A DNA stretch of 64,000 bases from Bdellovibrio bacteriovorus. GTDB taxonomy: Bacteria; Bdellovibrionota; Bdellovibrionia; Bdellovibrionales; Bdellovibrionaceae. The stretch spans positions 1,736,001 to 1,800,000 of the forward strand of contig NZ_CP020946.1 of the NCBI RefSeq assembly GCF_002208115.1, in the 5' to 3' direction. The notes under the pieces were generated by a model. The model was not told where the DNA came from. It ran no database searches and saw only the letters and a list, made by a program, of their open reading frames with translations. The position numbers were made by a program, and so were the translations under genes. This document shows, piece by piece, positions 16,315-25,338 of this stretch (positions within the stretch are counted from its first letter, which is position 1; each line of letters starts with the position of its first letter).

Positions 16315-16786
16315 GGAACCTCCGGTAAAATTTCGAGGAAGCTAAAGGAAAATGAGCCACTTTGCAATCTAAAGAGCCTTCAATTCCTCCGAAGTTATTT
16401 CAAGATTGTGTCAGGGCGCCGGGAAACTGGTTCCAGAGTGGGATTTTATTTTCCCCTCTCTGTGATACGCTGCAAAAACTTCACGATGAAATCTCTCAAA
16501 TCTGTTTAATTGGACCCCTGAATTACCCATAAGCAAAACTTATGGAAGCGCTAAAAATTATGACTTTGTGCTTATAGGTCCAGGGCGATATGTTGTGTTT
16601 CAGAAGGAGACGTTACAAACGAAACCTTCTAACCTCGGTAGGTTCCTGACCACTCTCCAGCGAAGAGAGACCCGGTCCCAAGAAAACCGCCGCAATCGCG
16701 GCTCACAAAGTCCCACCCAAATAGCCCACCTAACACAGCCTACCGAGGGTTGCGCGCGAACACGACGCAATGCTACTTTCAATCCC
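16315..16786. other. Intergenic region: divergent promoters and structured fumarase leader
   Basis: 472 bases between divergent genes. Near 16528-16546 a small hairpin CCATAAG-CAAAA-CTTATGG occurs. From about 16580 to the fumarase start the sequence turns GC-rich and highly self-complementary (see separate entry). It keeps an open plus-strand frame from 16568 into fumarase, but the encoded residues are low-complexity and basic, unlike a fumarase N terminus, so I treat it as untranslated. Confidence 0.5.
16631..16751 (+). ncRNA. Candidate structured RNA / leader upstream of fumarase
   Basis: A 12-pair closing stem is formed by AACCTCGGTAGG (16631-16642) and CCTACCGAGGGTT (16739-16751). Inside are at least two further hairpins: GACC-CTCTC / GAGAG-GGTC (about 16647-16677) and GCCGC-AATC-GCGGC (16688-16701), then a C-rich single-stranded part. 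A multi-branched fold of this quality, ending 35 bases before the fumarase ATG, suggests a cis-acting leader or a processed small RNA. It does not match the conserved cores of RNase P RNA, tmRNA, SRP RNA or 6S RNA that I can recall on either strand. The coding strand is uncertain. Confidence 0.5.
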
Positions 16787-18403
16787 ATGTCATTTAAATA
16801 TTTCCCCCTCTACGAAAAACAAAAAGATACTACCCAATATAAAAAGATCTCTTCTGATCACGTGCGTGTGGAAAAGATCGGCGAGCGCGAGGTTCTGATC
16901 GTGGAACCGGAAGCTCTGGAATTGCTCGCTCAAGAGGCCTTGAGCGATGTGTCGCATCTCTTGCGTCCCAAACATCTGGAAAAGCTCGAAAAAATTCTGC
17001 AGGACCCTGAGGCTTCCCCAAATGATCGCTTCGTGGCGGTGGATTTGTTGCGTAATGCGGTGATCGCGGCACAGATGGAGTTCCCGTCCTGTCAGGATAC
17101 CGGAACAGCGATTGTTGTTGGAAAAAAAGGCGAGCGCGTGTTTACCGGTGCTGATGACAAGGAGTTCCTGTCCAAGGGTATTTACAACACCTATCAAAAA
17201 AGAAACCTGCGCTTCTCTCAGATGGCGCCGATTTCTTTCTTTGAGGAAAAAAACACCGGCAGCAATCTGCCGGCACAGATCGACATTTATTCCGAGCAGG
17301 GTGATGAATACAACTTCCTGTTCCTGGCAAAAGGTGGCGGCAGTGCGAACAAATCCTATTTGTATCAAAAAACCAAGGCGGTTCTGAATCCTGAGGGTTT
17401 TGAAAAGTTCGTGCGCGAAACGCTGAACTCTTTGGGCACAGCCGCATGTCCTCCTTATCATCTGGCGTTCTGCGTGGGCGGAACTTCTGCCGAAGAAACG
17501 CTGAAGATCGTAAAATACGCCTCTGCGGGTTATCTGGATGGTCTGCCAACCACGGGCAGCGAAGGCGGCCGTGCCTACCGTGATCTGGAAATGGAAAAAC
17601 AAGTTGAGCAGTGGGCTCGCGAAACCGGAATCGGCGCTCAGTTCGGTGGCAAATACTTCGTGCACGACGTGCGCGTGATCCGTCTGCCTCGCCATGGTGC
17701 AAGCTGCCCGATTGGTGTGGGGGTCAGTTGTTCTGCGGATCGCAACATCAAAGGCAAGATCACCCGTGACGGCATCTTCCTTGAGCAGTTGGAGCTTCAC
17801 CCGGAACAATACCTGCCCAATCACCTGCAGGACGCGGGCGCTGAAGCAATTGAAATTGATCTGAACAAGCCAATGGCGGAAACGTTGAAGGTTCTGTCGC
17901 AGCAGAAAGTGGCAACCCGCGTGATGCTAAACGGTCCGATGATCGTGGCGCGTGATATTGCCCATGCGAAACTGAAAGAAAAAGTCGATCGCGGTGAAGG
18001 CGTGCCTCAGTATTTCAAGGACTATGCGGTTTATTACGCAGGTCCGGCGAAAACACCAAAAGGCTATGCTTCGGGCTCCTTCGGTCCGACCACCAGTGAG
18101 CGCATGGATCCCTATGTTGGCACGTTCCAGGCTTTGGGTGGTTCCATGATCATGCTGGGTAAAGGAAACCGCAGCCCGCAGGTCACGGAAGCGTGCAAGC
18201 AGTACGGGGGCTTCTATCTGGGATCTATCGGTGGTCCGGCGGCCCGTCTGGGCAAAGAGTGCATCACGAAAGTGGAAGTGCTTGATTTCCCGGAGCTGGG
18301 CATGGAGTCCGTGTGGAAGATCGAAGTCAAAGACTTCCCGGCCTTTATCATCGTTGATGACAAAGGAAACGATTTCTTCAAGTCCGTTATCAGAAAGTTG
18401 TAA
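16787..18403 (+). CDS. fumA: Fumarate hydratase class I (Fe-S)
   Basis: 538-residue [4Fe-4S] fumarase interconverting fumarate and malate in the TCA cycle. It is the fused alpha-beta form, like FumA/FumB of enterobacteria (about 548). Cluster-ligand Cys candidates lie in [18 protein letters not shown] and HGASCPIG. The beta part carries [25 protein letters not shown] and [12 protein letters not shown]. Start is the ATG at 16787, giving the normal [10 protein letters not shown] terminus. It has a long structured 5' region and is followed by a bidirectional terminator. The oxygen-labile cluster makes the leader a possible iron or redox control point (inference). Confidence 0.93.
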   Translation: MSFKYFPLYEKQKDTTQYKKISSDHVRVEKIGEREVLIVEPEALELLAQEALSDVSHLLRPKHLEKLEKILQDPEASPNDRFVAVDLLRNAVIAAQMEFPSCQDTGTAIVVGKKGERVFTGADDKEFLSKGIYNTYQKRNLRFSQMAPISFFEEKNTGSNLPAQIDIYSEQGDEYNFLFLAKGGGSANKSYLYQKTKAVLNPEGFEKFVRETLNSLGTAACPPYHLAFCVGGTSAEETLKIVKYASAGYLDGLPTTGSEGGRAYRDLEMEKQVEQWARETGIGAQFGGKYFVHDVRVIRLPRHGASCPIGVGVSCSADRNIKGKITRDGIFLEQLELHPEQYLPNHLQDAGAEAIEIDLNKPMAETLKVLSQQKVATRVMLNGPMIVARDIAHAKLKEKVDRGEGVPQYFKDYAVYYAGPAKTPKGYASGSFGPTTSERMDPYVGTFQALGGSMIMLGKGNRSPQVTEACKQYGGFYLGSIGGPAARLGKECITKVEVLDFPELGMESVWKIEVKDFPAFIIVDDKGNDFFKSVIRKL

Positions 18404-18408
18404 AAGTA

Positions 18409-18437
18409 AAAAGCCTCCCAGCGGGAGGCTTTTTTTA
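18409..18437. terminator. Bidirectional terminator between fumarase and AI-2E-type carrier
   Basis: GCCTCCC-AGC-GGGAGGC with five A before and seven T after. It serves the convergent fumarase (plus) and AI-2E-family (minus) genes, and its T-run runs into the stop codon of the latter. Confidence 0.88.
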
Positions 18438-19472
18438 TGTCTCTTTCAGCAGGATCGGCGAAATGCCGACAAAGAGATTCATGATCACCGGTCCAATCAG
18501 CAAGCCCGGCAGCCCCATCATGATGATGGCTCCAACCACACACGTAAATCCAATTACCGGAGAGATGTCCTGATCACCGCCCACGATGAAGGGCTTCAGA
18601 ATATTATCGATACTGCCGGCGATGGTTGCCACGATGAAAAGCCCCACCGCGGCGCCGGTGCGGTCCCCGATAAAGGCCAGCACGCAAAGTAAATATCCCA
18701 CGGGCGCGGCGCCGATCACAGGAATGAAGGACACAAAGAAGGTCACAGTCAGAACCAGCCAGAAATCACCCTCACCAAAAATCAGACTGCCGGCACCAAT
18801 AAGGCTTGCCTGAATCAGACCAATCACCAGAGTTGAAAACAAAGTGACCCAGCAGCTTTTTTTGGTGATCACAATCAGCTTTTCGGTTGTTTCAGCTTTC
18901 AACGGGCTGTAGCGCAAAGTGAAGGCTTTGATGCCCGGCGCTTTGATCAGCATGACCGTCATGGCAATCAGGAACACAAAGATCATAAGCAGAATCGCCG
19001 GAAGCTGGCCCAGGAACTGGGTGGAATATTCCAGGGCGCCGCTGCCGATTTTGTGCAGAACATTTTCCATGACCTCGCGGGCAGGGCCTGCCAGATCCGT
19101 TCCGGTGAAATCAGAAAGCTTCTGCAGCAGATTCAAGGCATAGTTTTTCAGATTGTGGGCCTGGGACAGAATCTTGTCGGTTTCAATGTCCTTGGGCTGG
19201 CTGGCATAGACGACAATGCGGTAGATGGCCAAAGACAGCGGGATCAGGAACAGGCCCATTCCCAAAAGCATAAAGATCAGTGACCAGGATTTACGCCCCA
19301 GACGCCCTTTGGCGCTGAGTTTTTCTATCCAGTCATTCAGCCCCAGCGCAAAGACGCCCGCCAGGGTCAATGGCATCAGAAATGGAACATTGATGAAAAG
19401 AAATGCCGCCAGAAGAAGTATCAATAAAATCCAGTGCACAGCTTGAGGTTTGTCTTTAAAAGAATTCAGCAT
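18435..19472 (-). CDS. AI-2E-family transporter (PerM-like)
   Basis: 345-residue membrane protein of the AI-2E exporter/PerM family: two N-terminal helices close together (WILLILLLAAFLFINVPFLMPL), a helical periplasmic or cytoplasmic middle (about 100-170), then five to six helices with the typical FIPVIGAAPVGYLL and VVGAIIMMGLPGLLIGPV stretches. Some members export quorum signals, others act as Na+/H+ antiporters; which applies here cannot be told. It is the last gene of a three-gene operon, starting six bases after the nitroreductase gene. Confidence 0.87.
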   Translation of the reverse strand: MLNSFKDKPQAVHWILLILLLAAFLFINVPFLMPLTLAGVFALGLNDWIEKLSAKGRLGRKSWSLIFMLLGMGLFLIPLSLAIYRIVVYASQPKDIETDKILSQAHNLKNYALNLLQKLSDFTGTDLAGPAREVMENVLHKIGSGALEYSTQFLGQLPAILLMIFVFLIAMTVMLIKAPGIKAFTLRYSPLKAETTEKLIVITKKSCWVTLFSTLVIGLIQASLIGAGSLIFGEGDFWLVLTVTFFVSFIPVIGAAPVGYLLCVLAFIGDRTGAAVGLFIVATIAGSIDNILKPFIVGGDQDISPVIGFTCVVGAIIMMGLPGLLIGPVIMNLFVGISPILLKET

Positions 19473-19478
19473 AACGTC

Positions 19479-20246
19479 CTACACTTTCTTGATAAATAAA
19501 TCCTGGCTGCCGCGAATACGTTCAGCATAGATGCCTTTTTCTGATCTTTTTCCCGCACTGATGATCATGGTGACGGCGGCTCCGGACGGCAGGGCCAGCA
19601 GCTTTTTCACGCGAACTTCGTCAAAGCCCTCCATCGGGCAACTGTCGTATCCGGCAGCGCGGAAAGCCAGCATCAGGTTTTCACAGGCCAGGGCCGTGGT
19701 CTTCGTGGCCCACAGTAAATTGCCGCTGCGACCAAAGGGGCCGCGCGGGATCACTCTGAACATTCCCAGGAAAAACACGGCAAGACTTTTAAATGGCGCC
19801 AGAATATTCAGCGGACCGTTGCCGTACACGAAAGGCACCAGCTTGTTGTAATAGGCATGAACACTTTTCGGAGTATCCTGACGATTGGAAAAATAGATCT
19901 GGTTGATCTTCTGACCGCGCTGCCACTGATCAGGACGGGCAACGCAGGCAATCAGCGTCGGGGCAGTGCGTGCGGCAGGCTGATTCAGGCAGAACTCTTT
20001 CAGACGCTGAAGTTTATCGGGGCTTTTTACCCAGTAAAACTCCCACGGCTGCAGATTGGATGAATTGGGTGCCAGCAGACCCAGACGCAGGCATTCTTCA
20101 ACAACAGAATCCGGAATCGGTTCATTGGTATAGTGGCGGACAGAACGGCGGCTTTCGACGACTTTCGTGAATTCACCAAAGTCACAATCGACCGCCGGCT
20201 CTGAATACATCACGTCAGGGGCTTTGCTGAAAATATTGTCGGACAT
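19479..20246 (-). CDS. Nitroreductase-family flavoprotein
   Basis: 255-residue FMN-dependent NAD(P)H oxidoreductase. The N-terminal signature VVESRRSVRHYTNEPI and LRLGLLAPNSSNLQPWEFYWV bind FMN phosphate; ALACENLMLAFRAAGYDSCPMEGFDE is the usual helix E/F region. Slightly longer than typical (about 200-220) because of an insert around residues 120-165. Its ATG follows directly after the stop of the upstream small secreted gene, so the two are translationally coupled. Substrates of this family range from quinones and nitroaromatics to flavin; not predictable. Confidence 0.88.
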   Translation of the reverse strand: MSDNIFSKAPDVMYSEPAVDCDFGEFTKVVESRRSVRHYTNEPIPDSVVEECLRLGLLAPNSSNLQPWEFYWVKSPDKLQRLKEFCLNQPAARTAPTLIACVARPDQWQRGQKINQIYFSNRQDTPKSVHAYYNKLVPFVYGNGPLNILAPFKSLAVFFLGMFRVIPRGPFGRSGNLLWATKTTALACENLMLAFRAAGYDSCPMEGFDEVRVKKLLALPSGAAVTMIISAGKRSEKGIYAERIRGSQDLFIKKV

Positions 20247-20576
20247 TTAGTTTTGAACCTCGCACTGCATGCGCGCATCACTGCGACAATTGACCCAGGT
20301 GCCATCATGTCGGGGTGGCAGATAATTCGGACTGCAGAAGGTGTTGGTGAAAGTGGTGTAAGTCAGTGAGCGCCCGCGATGAGTCATCTCGCAAGTCCAG
20401 CGGGCGTCGCGTTCGGCTTCATCTTCAGAACGCTGTTTGATGTTGTTAAAACAGAAACTGCCGCTGTTGGCATTGCAGTAAGAGTACTCGGATCCGCGAC
20501 CGGTAACCTGGATGGTTTTGGCAAAAACAGACTGTGATATAAGAATTGCAAATACTGCAATGATCAATGTTTTCAT
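20247..20576 (-). CDS. Small secreted Cys-rich protein
   Basis: 109-residue exported protein: signal peptide ending around SQSVFA (residue 19), then about 90 residues with six Cys (YCNANSG, SFCF, TCEM, FCSP, NCRS, QCEV), enough for three disulphides. It begins with KTIQVTGRGSEYSYC. It heads the operon with nitroreductase and the AI-2E-type carrier, its stop codon abutting the next ATG. No family is recognised. The export and disulphide pattern suggests a stable periplasmic or prey-directed protein. Confidence 0.75.
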   Translation of the reverse strand: MKTLIIAVFAILISQSVFAKTIQVTGRGSEYSYCNANSGSFCFNNIKQRSEDEAERDARWTCEMTHRGRSLTYTTFTNTFCSPNYLPPRHDGTWVNCRSDARMQCEVQN

Positions 20577-20654
20577 AAAGGCCTCCGCCTCTCAATCAAC
20601 GCACAGTTTAGAGGGGGAGGCAACAGGCACTGTTATCAAGGCATAGCGTCAGTG

Positions 20655-21320
20655 TCAGGCTTGGGTAAGAAACTGAACGCCCAGCTCCTGAGCCTGCTCA
20701 GTCTCGTTCCAGCGCGACCAGCGGACTTGTCCTTCGACGCTGACATATTCACCTTCCTTGTTCTGGTAGGTGAGGTTGACAAAGTCTTTCTTCGTATAGA
20801 ATGGAGCCTTAATCTTAAGGCAAGAGCCGTTAAGTGAAATGTTCTCAAAGGCACCTCCCATGATGGGTTGAAAGCCGCGGTTTTCCATTCCCGCCGGCAG
20901 CATGGAAGGGCTGACCATGGCCCGGCTTTCCTGCATTTCCCGCTTGTCCTGGCGAAGCTCCAGCGGGCGGCCACTCAGGTATGCCTGAATGTCTTTCAGC
21001 AGGTTGGCTTCTTCCGTTTTCCATAGCACCACGAAATCATTGCGGGACTTCAGGCGGATTTTCATCGAACTTGAAAGTTCATTGACCACGAAGAAAGTCT
21101 TCACATTGCGTGTGGTTTTTTGCAGATAGCTGTAAAGATCAAAGTGCCGGATCTCCAGAAAAGGCAAAAAGACGATGATGATTTTTTCGACGTCGTTATT
21201 TTGCAAAAGCGGGCGCAATGAATAGGGATTGTCGATCAGTGTGCAATCGAAATTTTTTTCATTTTTCAGTTGTGCAGGAATGCGGTTTGTTCCGGTGATA
21301 AAGATTTGTGTGTTCATCAT
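20655..21320 (-). CDS. PilZ-domain protein (c-di-GMP receptor)
   Basis: 221-residue cytoplasmic protein. The N-terminal half (about 1-115) resembles a degenerate receiver-like fold lacking phospho-acceptor residues. The C-terminal half is a PilZ domain: an Arg-rich entry motif near residue 130 (QDKREMQESR), the N-x-S-x-x-G motif in ENISLNGSCLKI and the final strand ELGVQFL. PilZ proteins bind c-di-GMP and steer motility or development. It is a single gene, with no partner nearby other than the large hybrid kinase beyond the next gap. Confidence 0.85.
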   Translation of the reverse strand: MMNTQIFITGTNRIPAQLKNEKNFDCTLIDNPYSLRPLLQNNDVEKIIIVFLPFLEIRHFDLYSYLQKTTRNVKTFFVVNELSSSMKIRLKSRNDFVVLWKTEEANLLKDIQAYLSGRPLELRQDKREMQESRAMVSPSMLPAGMENRGFQPIMGGAFENISLNGSCLKIKAPFYTKKDFVNLTYQNKEGEYVSVEGQVRWSRWNETEQAQELGVQFLTQA

Positions 21321-21913
21321 TCTTAGGTTCCCCCTTGTTCAGATTCCCTAAAGCAAGCATGAAGCCAACGCCAACCAGCGCAGAAGGGCTCTTCAGAAAA
21401 AGTGCGTGAACAGGTGTCTAGAATTTACTGACAGTGTTAAGTTCCTTCCTCTCAAAATGAGACTCCGACGGGAGGAGGGGTGAGAGGGCCTCTTGCTCAG
21501 GCCCCCTCACTGGAGGGAAGGGTATTTGAATGGATACAGCGTAAATGCCGCCTCCTATATAATAGGAGTGAAGATCGCCAGACTGATCTTTCTCACCATA
21601 GAGACCACCCTGGGAGAAGTGCATGGGCTCTGTGGTATGAAAGCGCAAGTGAAGCTGTTGATCAGGGCTATTTGCCGTTACATCGTTCATGCTAACTCAG
21701 TAATGCAAGCGATGGGCCCCGTGTGAAAACGCATATATTTCATCTGGCAGAATTTGGATGATTTTACGGGGCAAAATGACCCAGGCGACTGGAGAAAGAC
21801 CCCCATGCATTTCTACAATAATATTAGTCTCTTTTTCTTGCGGTGAGAGCTTTCTTCACCTAAGAATGAATTAAGACTGAATAAATCATAAATCCTGGGA
21901 GAGAAGGGTTTTT
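21321..21913. other. Intergenic region with dyads, no supported gene
   Basis: 593 bases between divergent genes. Features seen: a perfect dyad CTCCTAT-ATA-ATAGGAG at 21552-21568 and, next to it, AAGATC-N8-GATCTT at 21571-21590. Open frames exist on both strands across 21418-21695 (about 71-90 codons) but lack ribosome sites and agree with each other in no way; one on the minus strand has fairly protein-like composition and may be a gene remnant. The last 25 bases carry a ribosome site (GGAGAGAAGGG) for the hybrid kinase. Confidence 0.45.
21552..21568. repeat. Perfect dyad CTCCTAT-ATA-ATAGGAG
   Basis: Seven-base arms around ATA, in the gap upstream of the CHASE hybrid kinase. It could be an operator or a small hairpin; a second, weaker dyad follows at 21571-21590. 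Confidence 0.45.
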
Positions 21914-24694
21914 GTGAAAAGACTAAAGCGGTTGTTCGTTCTGTCACATGAATGGAATGTCTTTCTTGTTCTGTTGATTATCATCTCTGTCAGCGTCCTG
22001 AGCTGGTGGATGGTCAAAGTGCATCTTGAAAAAGAATGGAATGCACGTCTGGATTCAGAAATAGGAAGTGTTCAGGCGGTTATCAACCGCGAGTTCTTCG
22101 GCTATGGCCAGTCGTTGATGGACACGCGTGCGTTCTTCCAGTTGGCGGGCATTCCCACAGCCAAGGAATATCAGGACTATGTGGACTCCTCCCAGGTGCT
22201 TCGACGTTTCCCGGGACTTCAGGGGATCGGGTTTGCGCAGAAAGTTGAAAAAGACGGTGTCGCGAATCTTGAGCGTGCCATGCGGGATCAGGGATTTGTT
22301 GATTTTAAATTCTGGCCTGAAGGGGAGCGCCCTCTTTATACCTCCATCACTCTGATTCAGCCCCAGGACTGGCGTAATAAAAAAGCCATGGGCTTTGATA
22401 TGTATTCCGATCTGACCCGCCAGTCGGCCATGGACAAGGCTCTGTTGGGGAATTTGATGGCTGTATCTGATCCCGTGGTGCTGGTGCAGGATGATCAGGA
22501 GGAATTTCAAAAGGGCTTCCTGATTTATTTGCCCGTGACCAAGACCATCGATGTGTCCGGCGAGGTGGAGCCCAAAAATATGCTGCTGGGTTTCGTCTAT
22601 TCCGTAGTGCGTATCAATCGTTTCTTTAACGGGGCGTTTGGCGTGCCGCAGTTCTACGATGAAAAGGTCAACTATAAGATCACCATCTATGATCAGAAGA
22701 TGGGTCGCACCATTCCCATCTATGAACGCTTTCCCTCGAAATCGGAAGCCAAGGTCCTGTCTGACATTTCAGTCAGCCGGGAAATCAAGGTCTTTGATAA
22801 AACCTGGACAATCCATTTTGAGCCCTTGCCGCATTTCTTTAACTGGTATGAGCGCTATGTGCCGATTCTTTTTGCATTCGTGACGCTGGTGATGTTGTCG
22901 GTGATCTTCCTGGCTCTGTGGTCAACGCAGCAGTTCCTGAAGTTCAGTGAGCGTCACAAGGCCTCGTTGTCCCAGCTTTCCAAAAACAAGTCCGAGGATA
23001 TTGCCATGTTCAGAAAGCTGAACACCGTCAAGGCCGACCTTTCCTCGGCGATCGAGGGAAGCTCGTTGTTTGAAAAGTTCTGCAAGCACATGGAGTCTGT
23101 TTTTGGCATTGAAGACTGTGTCGTCTTTGTTCGCGAGCAAAAAGGTCCTTACGAAAAGCGTTTTCAGAAAAAGCTGAATGTATTCCCTGATGTTTTGGAC
23201 ATCCCAAACGAATTTGACGAGCATTTGGGCGAGGAGGTTCTGGCAACTCAGGGGCACGCGGAGGCGGCACAGAAAGCCCTGGCGCTCGTGGCGCCGGAAG
23301 TGCGAAAAGTCCTGGATCAGTCATCTTATTACATGAGTCGAACAGTCATGCACGAATCCGGCAAAGAGACTTCGGTGCTGATGATCCTGAAGGGCCCGAA
23401 AAATCTGCTGGACTCCGAGATGAAATCCTATGCTGTACAGCGGGTGGTCGGACAGTTCACGATGTCCTATGATAAGGCCATTTTGCTTCGTCGCGCAGAG
23501 GATGCAAACTTTATGAAGAGCTCCTTCCTGGCCAATATGAGTCACGAGATCCGCACTCCGCTGGGGGTGATTGTCGGCTATTCCGAAATTCTGGCTGATG
23601 ATGAGCTTGAATCCGAGGATAAGGAGCAGATTGTTAAAAGCATCAAGCGCAACGGCAAAGAGCTGGCGCGGCTGATCGATGATATTCTGGATATTTCAAA
23701 AGTGGAGGCCGGCAAGCTGCACTTTGAAATGGCTCAGGTGAATCTGGAAAACCTGATTCAGGAAATCAAATCCATCATGGAAGTGCGCGCTTCTGATAAG
23801 AAAATCCAGTTCAGCACGGCGAAGCTCAGCAATGTGCCGTCGCTGGTTGTGACTGATGATGTGCGCCTGAAGCAGATTTTGGTCAATGTGGTCGGTAATG
23901 CCATCAAGTTCACCGAAAAAGGCGGTGTGAAGCTGCTGTATAAAACCTATAGCAATGATAACGGCGAGCAGTTCCTGGAATTTCAGGTTCAGGACAGCGG
24001 TGTTGGTATCAGTGAAAAGGGCCGGGAGATGCTGTTTAAGCCGTTCTCTCAGGCGGATGTTTCCACGACTCGCAAGTATGGCGGGACCGGGTTGGGGCTG
24101 GCCCTTTCCAAGCGTCTGGCAGAGCTTTTGGGCGGGGATTTGTTCCTGCAGGAATCCTCTGTCGGCAAGGGCTCGACCTTCTGTCTGCGCATTCCTTTGA
24201 AGGATCTGGAAAAGAAATCTTTCAACGTCCGACCGGAAAAGAATGTGGTGAAAGTGGAAAGCGCGCTGGATGACGGTCCAAAGCGTGAAATCGACTGGGG
24301 GGCGCTGGATCTGAAGAATCTGCTGGCCGGATCGCGCATTCTGCTGGTTGAGGATTCAGAGGACAATCAGGAGATCTTTGAACACTTCCTGCGCAGTGCC
24401 GGCGCGGACGTGATGATTGCTGACGACGGTGAAAAAGCCGTGGATCAGGCTTTCCGCTACAATCCGGATCTGATCCTCATGGACATTCAGATTCCTAAAT
24501 TTGACGGCCGCGAGGCGACCAAGCGCATTCGCCAGAAGGGCTTCACCCGCAGTGTGATCGCCCTGACGGCCCATGCCCTTCATGAAGAGCTGCAAAGCTG
24601 CCTTGAAGCCGGTTGCAACGGTCAGATCACCAAGCCTGTGTCCGGTGAACTGCTGGTGCAGGAAGTTTATTTCTATCTGAATCACAAGGTGTAA
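21914..24694 (+). CDS. CHASE-domain hybrid sensor histidine kinase
   Basis: 926-residue membrane kinase. Order: membrane helix (about 17-37), periplasmic CHASE sensor (about 75-290, with the family-typical LQGIGFAQKV and SITLIQPQDWRN), second membrane helix (about 315-340), a GAF-like stretch (about 370-520), HisKA (MSHEIRTP), HATPase (NVVGNAIKFTEKGG, DSGVGIS, GGTGLGLALS) and a C-terminal receiver (VEDSEDN, phospho-acceptor in ILMDIQIPKFDG). GTG start with GGAGAGAAGGG upstream. A separate Hpt protein gene begins one base after the stop, completing a His-Asp-His relay. CHASE domains sense small extracellular molecules; ligand unknown. Confidence 0.93.
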   Translation: MKRLKRLFVLSHEWNVFLVLLIIISVSVLSWWMVKVHLEKEWNARLDSEIGSVQAVINREFFGYGQSLMDTRAFFQLAGIPTAKEYQDYVDSSQVLRRFPGLQGIGFAQKVEKDGVANLERAMRDQGFVDFKFWPEGERPLYTSITLIQPQDWRNKKAMGFDMYSDLTRQSAMDKALLGNLMAVSDPVVLVQDDQEEFQKGFLIYLPVTKTIDVSGEVEPKNMLLGFVYSVVRINRFFNGAFGVPQFYDEKVNYKITIYDQKMGRTIPIYERFPSKSEAKVLSDISVSREIKVFDKTWTIHFEPLPHFFNWYERYVPILFAFVTLVMLSVIFLALWSTQQFLKFSERHKASLSQLSKNKSEDIAMFRKLNTVKADLSSAIEGSSLFEKFCKHMESVFGIEDCVVFVREQKGPYEKRFQKKLNVFPDVLDIPNEFDEHLGEEVLATQGHAEAAQKALALVAPEVRKVLDQSSYYMSRTVMHESGKETSVLMILKGPKNLLDSEMKSYAVQRVVGQFTMSYDKAILLRRAEDANFMKSSFLANMSHEIRTPLGVIVGYSEILADDELESEDKEQIVKSIKRNGKELARLIDDILDISKVEAGKLHFEMAQVNLENLIQEIKSIMEVRASDKKIQFSTAKLSNVPSLVVTDDVRLKQILVNVVGNAIKFTEKGGVKLLYKTYSNDNGEQFLEFQVQDSGVGISEKGREMLFKPFSQADVSTTRKYGGTGLGLALSKRLAELLGGDLFLQESSVGKGSTFCLRIPLKDLEKKSFNVRPEKNVVKVESALDDGPKREIDWGALDLKNLLAGSRILLVEDSEDNQEIFEHFLRSAGADVMIADDGEKAVDQAFRYNPDLILMDIQIPKFDGREATKRIRQKGFTRSVIALTAHALHEELQSCLEAGCNGQITKPVSGELLVQEVYFYLNHKV

Positions 24695-24695
24695 G

Positions 24696-24983
24696 ATGAC
24701 GGCGATGAGTGTGCCGGTGGAATCAAAAGTGAAGTATCTGCGCCGTCGCGCTGCCGAGCTTGAGTCCCTGCTGGCGATGGGGGAAGGTGTCGAGTTGTTT
24801 GAGCTTGGAAAGAAAGTGGGTCATCAGGTCAAGGGCAATGCCGCCACGTTCGAGTTTGCTGAATTGGCGGAGTCGGGAAAAAAGCTGGAGTCGGCGGCTC
24901 TTTCAGAAAATGCCAAAGCTGTGCTGGAAGCGGCCCGGGAGCTGATGCAGCAGGTGACCGCTCTTTTGCAGCAGTATTCATGA
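24696..24983 (+). CDS. Histidine phosphotransfer (Hpt) protein
   Basis: 95-residue all-helical protein. The motif GHQVKGNAATFEFAEL is the Hpt signature, with phosphorylatable His in GHQVKGN, followed by helix AESGKKLESAA. It directly follows the CHASE hybrid kinase (one base apart) and should pass phosphate from that kinase's receiver to a final response regulator; orphan receivers elsewhere in the window are candidates. The 3' end overlaps the convergent GlsB-type gene by six bases. Confidence 0.88.
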   Translation: MTAMSVPVESKVKYLRRRAAELESLLAMGEGVELFELGKKVGHQVKGNAATFEFAELAESGKKLESAALSENAKAVLEAARELMQQVTALLQQYS

Positions 24984-25229
24984 GTGACTGGTTTTCCCCA
25001 CCAGCAGTCGATACACAAATAAAATCAGCATGGCGCCCAGGACCGACGCAATAAAGCCCGCAGGTTCATAGGGCGCATAATATCCTGCACCCGTGCCAAT
25101 AAAGTGGGCCACAAAAGATCCGGCAATTCCCAGGGCGCAAGTGATGATCCAGCCTCCGGGGTCCCGTCCGGGCATTAGTAGTTTGGCCAGGGCTCCGACC
25201 AGCAGTCCCAGTATGATGGCGACAATCAT
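24978..25229 (-). CDS. GlsB/YeaQ/YmgE-family stress membrane protein
   Basis: 83-residue protein with three hydrophobic helices and small-residue packing: IILGLLVGALAKLLMPGRDPGG is the hallmark of the GlsB/YeaQ/YmgE (transglycosylase-associated) family. These proteins accumulate under envelope, acid or stationary stress. It lies downstream of the OmpA-like lipoprotein and CsbD genes on the same strand, separated by a 109-base gap that holds a strong hairpin, so it may be in the same regulon. Confidence 0.85.
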   Translation of the reverse strand: MIVAIILGLLVGALAKLLMPGRDPGGWIITCALGIAGSFVAHFIGTGAGYYAPYEPAGFIASVLGAMLILFVYRLLVGKTSHS

Positions 25230-25264
25230 GATGTGCTCCTTTCAGTGTGAAGTGTTGATGGAAG

Positions 25265-25297
25265 GCCACCCCTTCGGAGAATGCTTGAAGGGGTGGC
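25265..25297. repeat. Eleven-pair hairpin upstream of GlsB-type gene
   Basis: GCCACCCCTTC (25265-25275) and GAAGGGGTGGC (25287-25297) pair perfectly around an 11-base loop, between the CsbD and GlsB-type genes. No T-run follows on either strand, so it is more likely an mRNA-processing, stability or attenuation element than a terminator. Confidence 0.6.
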
Positions 25298-25338
25298 TGC
25301 TTATCCGTCATCCGTCGTGGTCAGATGACGAACAAATT

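Noticed and set aside
16600..16760. RNase P RNA, tmRNA, 6S or SRP RNA for the structured region
   Set aside because: None of the conserved core sequences (for example GAGGAAAGTCC of RNase P or the SRP GGTC-CGGAAGGAAGCAG loop) is present on either strand.
16568..16786. In-frame extension upstream of fumarase as an N-terminal domain
   Set aside because: The extension is basic and low in complexity, coincides with strong RNA pairing, and fumarase homologues start at the ATG used here.
21418..21690. Minus-strand frame of 90 codons as a gene
   Set aside because: Reasonable composition, but no ribosome site and no recognised family; plus-strand frames of similar length overlap it. Left as part of the intergenic entry.
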